A DNA stretch of 15,987 nucleotides. It comes from Chryseobacterium gleum. Its GTDB lineage: Bacteria; Bacteroidota; Bacteroidia; Flavobacteriales_D; Crocinitomicaceae. Below the pieces are notes generated by a model that saw only the letters and a list, made by a program, of their open reading frames with translations, searched no databases and was not told where the DNA came from. Where the stretch lies: positions 1 through 15,987 of the forward strand of contig CALPUT020000021.1 in assembly GCA_943326825.2 (NCBI GenBank), in the 5' to 3' direction. Made by a program: the position numbers and the translations under genes. Positions 7,926 to 15,987 of the stretch are shown piece after piece (position 1 is the first letter of the stretch; the number at the start of each line of letters is the position of its first letter).

Positions 7926-7951
7926 CTAGATTCTTATATATAAGAATCTAG
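7926..7951. repeat. Perfect 26-bp palindrome directly after ddl
   Basis: The half-site CTAGATTCTTATA is followed immediately by its exact reverse complement, starting three bases after the ddl stop codon. As RNA it could fold into a hairpin of up to about 11 bp. No T run follows on the + strand, so it is not a standard Rho-independent terminator. It may instead be a 3' stabilising or Rho-type stem, or a protein-binding site ahead of the TPR gene 48 bases away. Confidence 0.8.
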
Positions 7952-7998
7952 ATGGTAATCATTCAATTTAGAATTTATTTATACATAAAATAAAAATA

Positions 7999-9054
7999 AT
8001 GAAAAGCTTAATAATATTAATTTCAATTCTTTCTTTTAGTGTTTTTGGGCAGAAGGAAGCGAAAGAACAAGAGGCATTTGAATTGTCTCAAAAAGCGATT
8101 GAATTAATGGATTTTGGAAAGGTTGATCAATCGATTACTTTGTTGGAAAAATGCATCACGTTGGATCCGACAAATTTCAATTATCCATATGAATTAGGGT
8201 ATGCTTATAAGCTTCAAAGAGATTATCAGAATGCAATTTTGACCTATAAAAAAGCGGTAAAATACAAAGATGCAACTGATCAATGTTATCAAATGTTGGG
8301 AAATGTATATGAAGCATCTGGAGATTTAGAAGGTGCTTTAAAATCTTATAAAAAAGGATTGAAAAAATTTCCTAAATCAGGCAAATTATATTATGAAATA
8401 GGTAATATTCAAGTAGATAAAAGTGAAGCTTTGAAATATTATGAAAAAGGTATAAATGCGGATCCTTCTTACCCAACAAACTACTATGTTTTGGCTAAAT
8501 ATTTTTTAACTCAAACCAAAGTGGAAATGTGGGGAATGATCTACGGAGAATTGTTTATGAATATTGAAAGAGGTTCAGCAAGAACGGAAGAAATTGGAAA
8601 ATTAATCTACGATAAATATAAATCTGAGTTAAAAGTTTTAGCTCCAAATTCAATTTCTGTAAGTTTTTATAATGCCGTAATTGATGTCAATAATACTTCA
8701 AAAATTCCATTTGGAATGAAAGTTTATGAACCACTTTTAATGTTAAGCGCAATTGGAATTGATTCTGTTTCGATTCTAAATATGAATAAAGTTAGAACAG
8801 GGTTTACACAAAAATATTTTGAAAGTAATTACAACAAAGAATATCCAAATGTATTATTTGATTGGCAAAAATTATTGATCGATAGTAAGTATTTTGAATG
8901 TTATAATTACTGGTTATTAATGAAAGGAAATGATGATGAATTTCATAAATGGTATGTTTCAAATTCAAAAAATTATGATGAATTTATTGTTTGGTTTTCA
9001 AAAAACAAATTGTTAATTAATAACCAAAATAGATTTGTTCGTTTTGAAAATTAA
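7999..9054 (+). CDS. Secreted TPR-repeat protein, function unknown
   Basis: A 351-residue protein with a cleavable-type signal peptide (about residues 1-17; hydrophobic core ending SFSVFG, no lipobox cysteine), so probably periplasmic. Three to four tetratricopeptide repeats follow at about 24-57, 58-91, 92-126 and a shorter one at 127-156, with typical endings such as LDPTNFNYPYELGYAY and ADPSYPTNYYVLAKY. TPRs usually form protein-binding superhelices. The C-terminal half (about 170-351) shows no repeats or motif that I recognise; it is rich in Tyr, Phe, Lys and Asn. The ATG follows an A-rich leader without Shine-Dalgarno. It lies 60 bases ahead of an ABC exporter gene pair on the same strand, but a functional link is only positional. 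I cannot assign a function. Confidence 0.85.
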   Translation: MKSLIILISILSFSVFGQKEAKEQEAFELSQKAIELMDFGKVDQSITLLEKCITLDPTNFNYPYELGYAYKLQRDYQNAILTYKKAVKYKDATDQCYQMLGNVYEASGDLEGALKSYKKGLKKFPKSGKLYYEIGNIQVDKSEALKYYEKGINADPSYPTNYYVLAKYFLTQTKVEMWGMIYGELFMNIERGSARTEEIGKLIYDKYKSELKVLAPNSISVSFYNAVIDVNNTSKIPFGMKVYEPLLMLSAIGIDSVSILNMNKVRTGFTQKYFESNYNKEYPNVLFDWQKLLIDSKYFECYNYWLLMKGNDDEFHKWYVSNSKNYDEFIVWFSKNKLLINNQNRFVRFEN

Positions 9055-9114
9055 AGATGGAAACGTCAATTAATTTTACGATTTCAAAAAAACTTTCAAA
9101 ACTTTCATTTATCA

Positions 9115-10032
9115 ATGAAACATTATTTCCAACTTCAGTTTACGATGCTAAAACGTCTGTTTTCAGAAGTGAGAATTAATCCTGTTTTTGGAATTGTTTT
9201 ATCAGTAATCTTGTTTGTTTTGGCTTCGATTTTACTTTTTGAAAAGACCTCTTATGCTAATTATATATATTGTTTCATTTCAATTAGTTTGACATCACGA
9301 TTAAGTGAAGTCAAACGAACGACATTTTTAAAGATTTGTTTTGAAAAATTAAATTATTATCAGTTAAGAATAATTGAAAATAGTGGTGCAAGCTTACCTT
9401 TTGTTATTTTCTTAGTATACAAGTTTCAATTTATTTTAGCGATCGTTTTATTTATTTTCAGTATTCTTTTATCGTTTGTCAATTTCGAAAATAAATACAA
9501 TTTCACATTATTCACACCATTTAAGAAAAATCCGTTTGAATTCATTATTGGTTTTAGACGAGCTTTTTTACTTATACTTGGCGCTTATTTATTAGCTGGA
9601 ATTGCGGTTCAAGTTGGAAATTATAATTTAGGAATTTTCGCTTTAGGATTTTTACTCGTATTATGTGTTCAATTCTACGGAATCGATGAGAATGAATTCT
9701 ATGTTTGGGTTCATGCAAGAAGTTCAGCTGAATTTTTGAAGTATAAATTAAAATTTTCAATCCTTCACTCATTCATTTTATCAGCACCTTTGATATTATT
9801 CTTGTTGCTGTATTTTCCTTCAAAAGCACTTGCGCTCATAGTTGTCTTTATGCTTGGTCAAATAATTAGTTTTCTGTCTATTTTGGCTAAGTATTCAAAA
9901 TATCCTCAAAAAGTAGATTTACCAATGAGTTTATTAATAGCAATGTCAATAATGCTTTTTCCGACGTTATTGATTTTGATTCCTTTTCTATTTAAGAAAG
10001 CTACTAACAATCTAAAAGTTATTCTAAAATGA
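9115..10032 (+). CDS. Multi-spanning membrane protein, probable ABC exporter permease
   Basis: A 305-residue hydrophobic protein with about seven or eight predicted membrane segments (near 24-43, 48-62, 94-122, 150-168, 172-190, 215-233, 235-258 and 272-292, estimated by eye). No signal peptide, enzyme motif or periplasmic domain is evident. Its stop overlaps the start of an ABC ATPase gene by four bases (ATGA), which implies translational coupling. It is therefore most likely the permease half of a two-gene ABC exporter; that role comes from context, not from a recognised sequence family. Two weak upstream signals, TTTG at 9043-9046 and TAATTTTA at 9071-9078, are 24 bases apart, wider than usual for a promoter. 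It could instead be co-transcribed with the TPR gene. Substrate unknown. Confidence 0.85.
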   Translation: MKHYFQLQFTMLKRLFSEVRINPVFGIVLSVILFVLASILLFEKTSYANYIYCFISISLTSRLSEVKRTTFLKICFEKLNYYQLRIIENSGASLPFVIFLVYKFQFILAIVLFIFSILLSFVNFENKYNFTLFTPFKKNPFEFIIGFRRAFLLILGAYLLAGIAVQVGNYNLGIFALGFLLVLCVQFYGIDENEFYVWVHARSSAEFLKYKLKFSILHSFILSAPLILFLLLYFPSKALALIVVFMLGQIISFLSILAKYSKYPQKVDLPMSLLIAMSIMLFPTLLILIPFLFKKATNNLKVILK

Positions 10033-10709
10033 TTCAATTGAATGAGATTTCCAAGTCGTATGGAAGCCACAAAATATTAAAATCGATTTCTTTTATGTTT
10101 GAAAAAGGGAAAGTTTATGGAGTCGTTGGTGAAAATGGAGCAGGGAAGACGACTTTATTTAAATGTATTGCGGGCATTGAATCATTTGAAGGTTCAATCA
10201 ACAGTGATTTTGAAATTTTAAAAAATAAATTGGGCTTTCTGCAAACGGATAATTTCTTCTTTCCGAAAATTACAGGCGAAGAGTATTTACAGTTGTTATG
10301 CAATGCAAGAAAAGTCAAAACACCTAATTTTAACGAAAAGAATATTTTTGAATTGCCTTTAAATCAATATGCGATTTCGTATTCAACAGGAATGAAGAAG
10401 AAATTAGCTTTAACGGGAATTTTACTTCAAAACAATGATGTCTTTATTTTGGATGAACCATTTAATGGAGTAGATATTCAGAGTAATATTATCATTACTG
10501 AAATTATTCAAAAATTAAAATCCTTAAATAAAACGGTTATTATTTCATCCCATATTTTTTCAACTTTAAACGATACATGTGATGAGATTTTACATATTAA
10601 AGAAGGAACAATTTCTCAACATGTTCTAAAATCAGATTTCAGTCTTTTAGAAGAAGAGATGAAAACGTTTATGATTGGTGATAAAATTGAACGATTAGGA
10701 TTAAAATAA
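10029..10709 (+). CDS. ABC transporter ATP-binding protein (exporter type)
   Basis: A 226-residue nucleotide-binding subunit that would hydrolyse ATP on the cytosolic face to power the membrane protein encoded just upstream. Motifs in order are Walker A GENGAGKTT (34-42), Q-loop Q72 (GFLQTDNFF), signature YSTGMKKK (118-125), Walker B VFILDE (138-143), D-loop NGVD (146-149) and switch histidine H175 (IISSH). The signature departs from LSGGQ in the way typical of ABC-2 type exporters, so it should be active. The start codon overlaps the permease stop (ATGA at 10029-10032), with no room for an independent promoter. No good terminator follows; only one arm of a possible hairpin is visible at 10710-10723. 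Confidence 0.95.
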   Translation: MIQLNEISKSYGSHKILKSISFMFEKGKVYGVVGENGAGKTTLFKCIAGIESFEGSINSDFEILKNKLGFLQTDNFFFPKITGEEYLQLLCNARKVKTPNFNEKNIFELPLNQYAISYSTGMKKKLALTGILLQNNDVFILDEPFNGVDIQSNIIITEIIQKLKSLNKTVIISSHIFSTLNDTCDEILHIKEGTISQHVLKSDFSLLEEEMKTFMIGDKIERLGLK

Positions 10710-10914
10710 AAAAGGAGCTGTCCAGAAATATTAATTTAAACCATAGAAGTAATTTAAGTCAATATAAGTTAACTTACATCTAACTGAATAATAGTTTATT
10801 AATTAAAATTATTTGAAACTTATATTTTCTAATAATCCCTTAAATGGTTTATTTAAAACAAAGGGCGTCCTTTTCGGACACCCTATTTACTTGTGATATT
10901 AATTATTATATTTT
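10710..10914. other. Intergenic gap between convergent ABC and right pump operons
   Basis: This 205-base gap contains no coding frame I can support. It opens with AAAAGGAGCTGTCC (10710-10723), which looks like the left arm of a terminator but has no matching right arm nearby. A 12-bp palindrome (TAAGTTAACTTA) lies at 10765-10776. The terminator of the right pump operon occupies the far end, about 10855-10884. The middle is AT-rich and featureless. Confidence 0.55.
10855..10884 (-). terminator. Rho-independent terminator of the right efflux operon
   Basis: Read on the - strand, AGGGTGTCC (10884-10876) pairs over its full length with GGACGCCCT (10870-10862), using one T-G wobble, around a GAAAA loop. 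The strand then continues as TTGTTTT. On the + strand the same position is a C-A mismatch, so the structure favours transcripts from the pump gene ending at 10915. Confidence 0.85.
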
Positions 10915-13900
10915 TTAATTTGTCAATTCATCTAAGATTTGAACTTTTCTGTTTTTTCTGCCTCTGATTTTATCAGAAATACGATCTACAGAATAATACA
11001 TTAGGGGAACTAATATAATTGTCAAGAACATTGAGCTTAATAATCCACCGATCAATACCCAAGCTAAACCATTTTTCCATTCTGCTCCAGAACCTTTGGC
11101 AATTGCAATTGGAATCATACCGATAACCATCGCGATAGTTGTCATTAAGATTGGACGCATACGTTCTCTTACTGCTTCAAGAAGTGCATTGTAAGTTGAT
11201 TTCCCTTCTGCTTTCAAGTGGTTAGTAAAATCGACAATTAAAATCGCGTTTTTAGAAACTAAACCTAATAACATAATCATACCTAACATTGTAAAGATTC
11301 CAATATTAGATGATGAGAAATTTAAGGCTAATAATGCACCAATTAACGCAACAGGAATTGAGAATAATACAACGAAAGGATAAATGAAGTTATCATACAA
11401 TGCAACCATGATTAAGTAAACCAAGATTAAACCAATCAACATTGCAGACCCCATGGCACCAAAACCTTCTTTTTGACGTTTTACTTCACCTCCCCATGTT
11501 AATCTAACATTTTTATCAAGAGGTTTTGCTTTTAAATATTTTTCAATTTTAACAGCAACAGTTCCAGCTGCAGAACCTAAGACGTATGCTCGAACAGTAG
11601 TAGAACTTAGTCTGTTTTTTCTTTCTAATGATGCAAATCCATTGCCTAAAGTTATTTCAGCAAATTCTTCTAATTCTACTACATTTCCTTTTGTTGTTGT
11701 GAAACTCATGTTTTTGATATCTTTGATATTTTTACGATCTCCTTGATCCATCATGATTCTGATATCATATTCATTATCATTTTCAGAGTAATTAGATTCT
11801 GTATTACCAGTTAATGCATTTTGTAATTGCATTCCAACTAATGCGATTGGTAATCCTAATTGTCCCATTTTTTCACGATCCAATTCAACTCTAATTTCTG
11901 GAGTAATATCGTCTGTAGAAACAGTTGGATCTTTTGCTCCAGGAATTTTTAAAATTGCTTCTTTCAAACGACGAGCTTCTTTCATTAGTAAATCGGTATC
12001 ATTACTTGATAAGAAAATCTCAATTGGCGCTTCTTCTGATTCAACCATACCGATGTTAATTGCTTTTACTTCTAAACCAGCATGTTTTTTCTCGATTTGT
12101 TTACGTATTTCATTCATGTAAACAGCTGTTGGAATTCTATCTTGAACATGGTCTTTTAATTTAACCGTTAATTCAGATCGAGATTCATTTCCAAAAGATG
12201 CGGCACCCATTCCAGAACTTGGTCCACCGACATTTGAGAATACCATTTTCACGTCTTTTTGGGCTAAAATCATTTTCTCAATGTCCAAAGTGATAGCGTT
12301 GTTTTCTGCAAATGGCGTACTTTTATCGTATTTCAGTTTAATCATGAATTTACCTTGATCACCTTGAGCAACGAATTCTTGACCAACAATTCCTGTTGAC
12401 ATTACAACACCAGAAATTATGAATAAACCTAAAATAGATACTAATGTTATGATTTTATGTTTTAATGACCAAGCAACTAATTTCACATATTGATCAGTGA
12501 AAATTTCAATTCTGCGCTCGAACCACATTAATATTCTGTGGAATGGATTTTCTCTTCTCAATTTTGTTTCTTTTGCGAAACGAGATGCTAACCAAGGTGT
12601 TAATGTGAAACATACAAATAACGACATCAAGGTAGAAATTACTACTACGATAGAGAATTGTTGTAAGATGTCAGAAATAGTTCCTTGTACGAATACAACT
12701 GGCGTAAATACCACGACATCAACAAAAGTAATCGCTAGTGCAGTGAATCCAATTTCATTACGACCATCCAATGCTGCTTGTCTAGCAGTTTTACCCATAG
12801 ATAAGTGACGATAAATGTTTTCAAGTACAACGATTGAATCATCCACCAAAATACCGATAACTAAAGACATTGCTAATAATGTCATTAAGTTTAATGTATA
12901 ACCTAATAGGTACATCGCGATGAATGTTGTAATCAAGGAAGCAGGTATAGAAACTAATACAATGAATGCATTACGTATACTGTGTAAGAAGATTAACATT
13001 ACAGCAGCAACTAAGAATACAGCTAATTCCAAATCATGAAACACTGCATCTACTGCTTCAATTGTTGGTAAAGATGTGTCTGTTGCAACAACAAATTTTA
13101 ATCCTTCTTTTTTGAATTTAGATTCTAATTCAGTGAATTTTTGTCTGGTCAATTTTGACATTTCAACTGCATTCGCATCTGATTGTTTTTTGATCCGTAA
13201 ACCAATTCCATTGACACCGTTGAATCTACTTACAGTCAATTGATCAATCGTTCCATCGTAAACATCTGCGATATCTTTTAATTTTACAGTTGAAGTTCCA
13301 TTTGAAGAAAGAATCAATTCTTTTAAGTCATCAATCGTTTTATATTTACCAGCTAAACGAACAGTCATTTGTTCCGATAAATCTTTTACTTTTCCAGTTG
13401 GAAACTCAATATTAGCAGAAGCAATTGCTTGGTTGATAGAAGCTAAAGAAAGTCCAAGTAACTTCACTTTTTCTTTATCAATGTTTACTCTAACTTCACG
13501 TTTTTCACCACCTAATACATTAATCTCAGCAACACCTTTTGTTTGTTTCAAAAGAGGAAGAATTTCTTCTTTCATCATTTCGTAAAAAGCACGATCATCA
13601 ATTTTTTCACACGTTGCACTTACTTGTAAAACAGGAGAAGCATTAGGCTCAATTTTCGCTAATACTGGAGTTTCACTTCCGTCCGGTAATGTTCGTTTAA
13701 TACTTTCAATTTTACGTTGTGCATCTTGCATTGCTGTTTCTAAATCAACAGAGTGATTGAATTCCAACATTGTAATAGATGCATTTTCTAAAGAGAAGGA
13801 AGTTACTTCATTAATGTTTTCTAGACCACTTAAGGCATCTTCCATTGGTTCTGAAACCTGTGATTCTACAATCGATGGTGAAGCTCCAGGGTAAGGAGTT

Positions 13901-14043
13901 GTAACTGTTAATATTGGAGGTGAAAAATCTGGTAATAATTGGTAACTAAGTTGATTGTAGCTTAACATACCACCACCGATTAATATTGTAAAGATTACAA
14001 TAATTAACGATGGTCTTTTAATTGCTATTTCTGTAATTGTCAT
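10915..14043 (-). CDS. RND multidrug efflux pump, inner-membrane permease (HAE1/AcrB type), right copy
   Basis: A full-length 1042-residue paralogue of the left pump, with the same domain order. All proton-relay residues are retained: D401-D402, K931 and R963. By eye about 51 residues differ, mostly conservative. They cluster in the segment around TM7 (534-547, five changes), the periplasmic stretch 719-847 (about twelve, including A749E, N760D, N774K, E835K and A844K) and the last dozen residues. The first porter half is nearly unchanged, so the substrate range may overlap strongly with that of the left copy. DNA identity over the first ~375 bases is about 86%, with mostly third-position changes. 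The ATG lies 17 bases after the adaptor stop, in a gap crossed by an AT-only palindrome. It is the last gene of a TolC-adaptor-pump operon and is followed by a terminator at 10855-10884. Confidence 0.96.
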   Translation of the reverse strand: MTITEIAIKRPSLIIVIFTILIGGGMLSYNQLSYQLLPDFSPPILTVTTPYPGASPSIVESQVSEPMEDALSGLENINEVTSFSLENASITMLEFNHSVDLETAMQDAQRKIESIKRTLPDGSETPVLAKIEPNASPVLQVSATCEKIDDRAFYEMMKEEILPLLKQTKGVAEINVLGGEKREVRVNIDKEKVKLLGLSLASINQAIASANIEFPTGKVKDLSEQMTVRLAGKYKTIDDLKELILSSNGTSTVKLKDIADVYDGTIDQLTVSRFNGVNGIGLRIKKQSDANAVEMSKLTRQKFTELESKFKKEGLKFVVATDTSLPTIEAVDAVFHDLELAVFLVAAVMLIFLHSIRNAFIVLVSIPASLITTFIAMYLLGYTLNLMTLLAMSLVIGILVDDSIVVLENIYRHLSMGKTARQAALDGRNEIGFTALAITFVDVVVFTPVVFVQGTISDILQQFSIVVVISTLMSLFVCFTLTPWLASRFAKETKLRRENPFHRILMWFERRIEIFTDQYVKLVAWSLKHKIITLVSILGLFIISGVVMSTGIVGQEFVAQGDQGKFMIKLKYDKSTPFAENNAITLDIEKMILAQKDVKMVFSNVGGPSSGMGAASFGNESRSELTVKLKDHVQDRIPTAVYMNEIRKQIEKKHAGLEVKAINIGMVESEEAPIEIFLSSNDTDLLMKEARRLKEAILKIPGAKDPTVSTDDITPEIRVELDREKMGQLGLPIALVGMQLQNALTGNTESNYSENDNEYDIRIMMDQGDRKNIKDIKNMSFTTTKGNVVELEEFAEITLGNGFASLERKNRLSSTTVRAYVLGSAAGTVAVKIEKYLKAKPLDKNVRLTWGGEVKRQKEGFGAMGSAMLIGLILVYLIMVALYDNFIYPFVVLFSIPVALIGALLALNFSSSNIGIFTMLGMIMLLGLVSKNAILIVDFTNHLKAEGKSTYNALLEAVRERMRPILMTTIAMVIGMIPIAIAKGSGAEWKNGLAWVLIGGLLSSMFLTIILVPLMYYSVDRISDKIRGRKNRKVQILDELTN

Positions 14044-14047
14044 CTTG

Positions 14048-14065
14048 AATAATTTTAAAATTATT
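14048..14065. repeat. Perfect 18-bp AT-only palindrome at the adaptor-pump junction of the right operon
   Basis: AATAATTTTAAAATTATT equals its own reverse complement. It covers the adaptor stop codon (14063-14061) and most of the gap to the pump ATG at 14043. The equivalent junction of the left operon (509-521) has no such palindrome. With only A-T pairs the hairpin would be weak; a role in tuning adaptor-to-pump translation is a guess. Confidence 0.55.
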
Positions 14066-15116
14066 TAGTCATTACATTTGAGTTGTTTTGAATGTTGATT
14101 TGTCCTTTGATAACTATAATATCATTTTTAGTCAAACCATCTACTACTTCAACATATTCTCCATCGCTAGTTCCAGCTGTGAAAGAAACGATTTTCGCTT
14201 TCCCATTTCTTACAACATAAACTTGTGGTTCTTTTGAAGATCCTAATAATGCTTTTCTTGGAACAGATAAAGCATTTACAGTTTTTGAATTTTTAAGGAT
14301 AACAGATCCATACATTCCAGCCATTAATCTATTTTCCGTTGAATTTTTGATTAGTACTTCTGCTTTAAAGTTATGACTAGCATCTGCTTTAACAGAAATG
14401 TTTGAAACTTTACCGGCGAAAGGCTTGTTTCCATAAACATCAGCGTTTACAGTAACTTCTTGACCAATATTAAATTTTAAAATATCTCTTTCTGGAACTG
14501 AAATGTTTAATTTTAATGAAGAAATATCTGTTAATTCTAAGATTGGAGTTCCTGGTCCAACAACACTTCCTAAATCAATCATCTTTTTAGTAACAACACC
14601 TGAGAAAGGAGCTGAAATTGTAGAATTACGCATTTGTTTCTTTATCTGCTTGATTTGCGTTTCAGCTGATTTTAAAGCTAATTTTGTTTTTTCTTGTTGT
14701 ACTCCTGAAATAGCATTTTCTTTCGCTAAAAAACTATTACGTGCATCATCATTACGTTGACTTTCTGCACTAATTTCAGCGTTTTCCAATTGAATAGAAA
14801 GCATTTCATCATCTAATTTTGCTATAAATTGACCTTCAGAAATTTTATCCCCTTCTTGAAAACCTAATTTAATGACTTTACCAGAACCGTCAGAACCGAT
14901 TGTGTTTTGTCTGAACGGATCAAATGTTCCCAAGAATGAAAAGGAATTTTCAAATGAATGAAAAGCAGGATTTGTAACATCTACTAAAATTGCAGCAGTA
15001 GTGTCGTGAATATATAATTTACTTTGAACTTTCTCTTTGTTTGATTTCAATTTCATCACACTGAAAATGATCAAAACAATTGCAATTCCTATAATAGTTA
15101 TGACTCTTTTATTCAT
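14061..15116 (-). CDS. RND efflux membrane fusion protein (periplasmic adaptor), right copy
   Basis: A 351-residue HlyD/AcrA-type adaptor that bridges the inner-membrane pump and the outer-membrane channel in the periplasm. A single N-terminal anchor spans about residues 5-22 (VITIIGIAIVLIIFSVM), with no lipobox. The first lipoyl half is at about 78-104 (GSGKVIKLGFQEGD). A short alpha-hairpin rich in Gln and Lys is at about 105-160, and the second lipoyl half is ISAPFSGVVTKKM. Beta-barrel and membrane-proximal domains follow, including SVPRKALLG. The length is on the short side for AcrA but usual for Bacteroidota adaptors. It starts 11 bases after the TolC-type gene and ends 17 bases before the pump gene, so all three are one operon. 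It is the full-length reference for the truncated left copy. Confidence 0.95.
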   Translation of the reverse strand: MNKRVITIIGIAIVLIIFSVMKLKSNKEKVQSKLYIHDTTAAILVDVTNPAFHSFENSFSFLGTFDPFRQNTIGSDGSGKVIKLGFQEGDKISEGQFIAKLDDEMLSIQLENAEISAESQRNDDARNSFLAKENAISGVQQEKTKLALKSAETQIKQIKKQMRNSTISAPFSGVVTKKMIDLGSVVGPGTPILELTDISSLKLNISVPERDILKFNIGQEVTVNADVYGNKPFAGKVSNISVKADASHNFKAEVLIKNSTENRLMAGMYGSVILKNSKTVNALSVPRKALLGSSKEPQVYVVRNGKAKIVSFTAGTSDGEYVEVVDGLTKNDIIVIKGQINIQNNSNVMTK

Positions 15117-15127
15117 GATTTCTTTAA

Positions 15128-15987
15128 TTATTTAATGTTACCTGTTGCTTTTAATAAATCTAATTCTGCTTGCCTTAACTGCAAATAAGCTACGACGATA
15201 TTTGTTTGTGCTTGATATAAATCCGTTTCGTTTTTAACTAAATCATTTGAGCTTACAACACCTAGTTCGAATGATGCTTTGATTTGATTGTTGATTGTTT
15301 GAGCTAATTTCAATTGTTCTTGACTAATTGAAAGCGAAGTTTTTTGAATTTCAACTTGTTTTTTTGCGTTTTCAATATTCATTTCTAACTGCAAACGAGT
15401 GCTTTCCATTTGATTATTTAGTTTGTCAGCTGTGATTTTATTTACTTTTGATTTGTAATATTTTTCAAAGCCATCAAATAATGTCCAATCTAATTTTAAC
15501 CCTAAAAATGCACCGTTAATTCCTTTTCCAAAGTCAGTTTCAGGGCGCATGTTATAACTGTAATTATATGCTGCATAGAAAGCCAAAGAAGGCAAATAAG
15601 CCATATAAATACCGCTTTTTTCTGCAATATTTAATCTTTTTTGAGCCTCAATTAACTGAAGTTCAATTAAGTTGTTTTCCTTCATGTCAGTAATAATAGA
15701 TTTTTCAACAGAAGAATCAACCTTAACATCAATTTTTTCAGTAATATCTTTTCCGATTAAAATCTTTAAAAAGTTTTCGATTTTATCTTGGTTAGCAATC
15801 AATGTTTGTTGTTGGTTTACAAGATTTAAACGTGTAATATTCAGTTTGTCAACTTCTGTTGGAATAACCATTTTTTGATCTACTAACGCTTGCATATTTT
15901 TGATCAATTTATCAAGGTTTATTATGTTTTCCTTGATGAAATCCAATTGTTTTTTAGTTGCTTGTAAATTGAAAAAAGTTTGCATTA
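15128..15987 (-). CDS. TolC-family outer-membrane efflux channel, C-terminal part
   Basis: The C-terminal ~286 residues of an outer-membrane factor, the trimeric channel that lets substrates exit through the outer membrane. The frame is open to the window edge. The ATG at 15985 is very probably internal, because family members are usually 420-480 residues and the sequence here begins mid-helix (FFNLQATKKQLDFIKENI). Two long coiled-coil helical stretches flank the beta-strand region FLGLKLDWTLFDGFEKYYKSK (around residue 150 of the fragment), the second-repeat signature of TolC-like proteins. A final helix pair ends QAELDLLKATGNIK. It is the visible 5'-most gene of the right operon; an upstream regulator or the promoter would lie outside the window. 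Confidence 0.93.
   Translation of the reverse strand, partial: MQTFFNLQATKKQLDFIKENIINLDKLIKNMQALVDQKMVIPTEVDKLNITRLNLVNQQQTLIANQDKIENFLKILIGKDITEKIDVKVDSSVEKSIITDMKENNLIELQLIEAQKRLNIAEKSGIYMAYLPSLAFYAAYNYSYNMRPETDFGKGINGAFLGLKLDWTLFDGFEKYYKSKVNKITADKLNNQMESTRLQLEMNIENAKKQVEIQKTSLSISQEQLKLAQTINNQIKASFELGVVSSNDLVKNETDLYQAQTNIVVAYLQLRQAELDLLKATGNIK

Noticed and set aside
10714..10730. GGAGCTGTCCAGAAATA considered as an insertion-sequence end
   Set aside because: Some IS ends resemble this, but there is no transposase, no matching inverted copy and no target duplication visible. A remnant terminator arm is the simpler reading.
12497..12808. Open frame of 103 codons on the + strand inside the right pump gene
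   Set aside because: Antisense shadow of the pump's TM4-TM6 coding region, with low-complexity Thr/Asn-rich content and no family resemblance.

Overview
The window comes from a low-GC member of the Bacteroidota, most probably the Flavobacteriia. I base this on the AT-rich composition, gene starts with no Shine-Dalgarno sequence (A/T-rich leaders instead), two matches to the Bacteroidota -7 promoter element TAnnTTTG, and the protein types present. I do not assign a genus.

Layout. Two paralogous RND multidrug-efflux operons sit at the two ends and point inward at each other. The left copy (+ strand) enters the window inside its membrane fusion protein (2-508) and continues into the inner-membrane pump (522-3647). 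The right copy (- strand) reads from the right edge as TolC-type outer-membrane factor (15987-15128, N-terminus outside), membrane fusion protein (15116-14061) and pump (14043-10915). The two pumps are about 95% identical in protein (about 51 differences in 1041 residues, counted by eye). They are only about 86% identical in DNA over the first ~375 bases, so most changes are silent and both copies look functional.

Between the pumps lie about 7.2 kb of unrelated genes. These are ahcY (+; S-adenosylhomocysteine hydrolase), a PlsC-type membrane acyltransferase with an HX5D motif (-), ddl (+; D-Ala-D-Ala ligase), and a cluster of a secreted TPR protein, a multi-spanning membrane protein and an ABC ATPase (+). 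The last two overlap by four bases (ATGA) and probably form an exporter of unknown substrate.

How the genes work together. Each efflux operon encodes the parts of a tripartite pump that moves compounds from the periplasm or inner membrane across the outer membrane. ahcY, the acyltransferase and ddl are housekeeping functions (methyl cycle, phospholipid synthesis, peptidoglycan precursor). Non-coding structure includes a perfect 18-bp hairpin whose 3' arm runs into the likely ahcY promoter, a terminator after ahcY, a terminator for the right pump operon, a perfect 26-bp palindrome after ddl, and a 320-base gene-free stretch between ahcY and the acyltransferase. I see no mobile-element gene, CRISPR array, tRNA or rRNA. 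The most notable structure is the inward-facing pair of diverged pump operons. I found no clearly new defence or mobile system.
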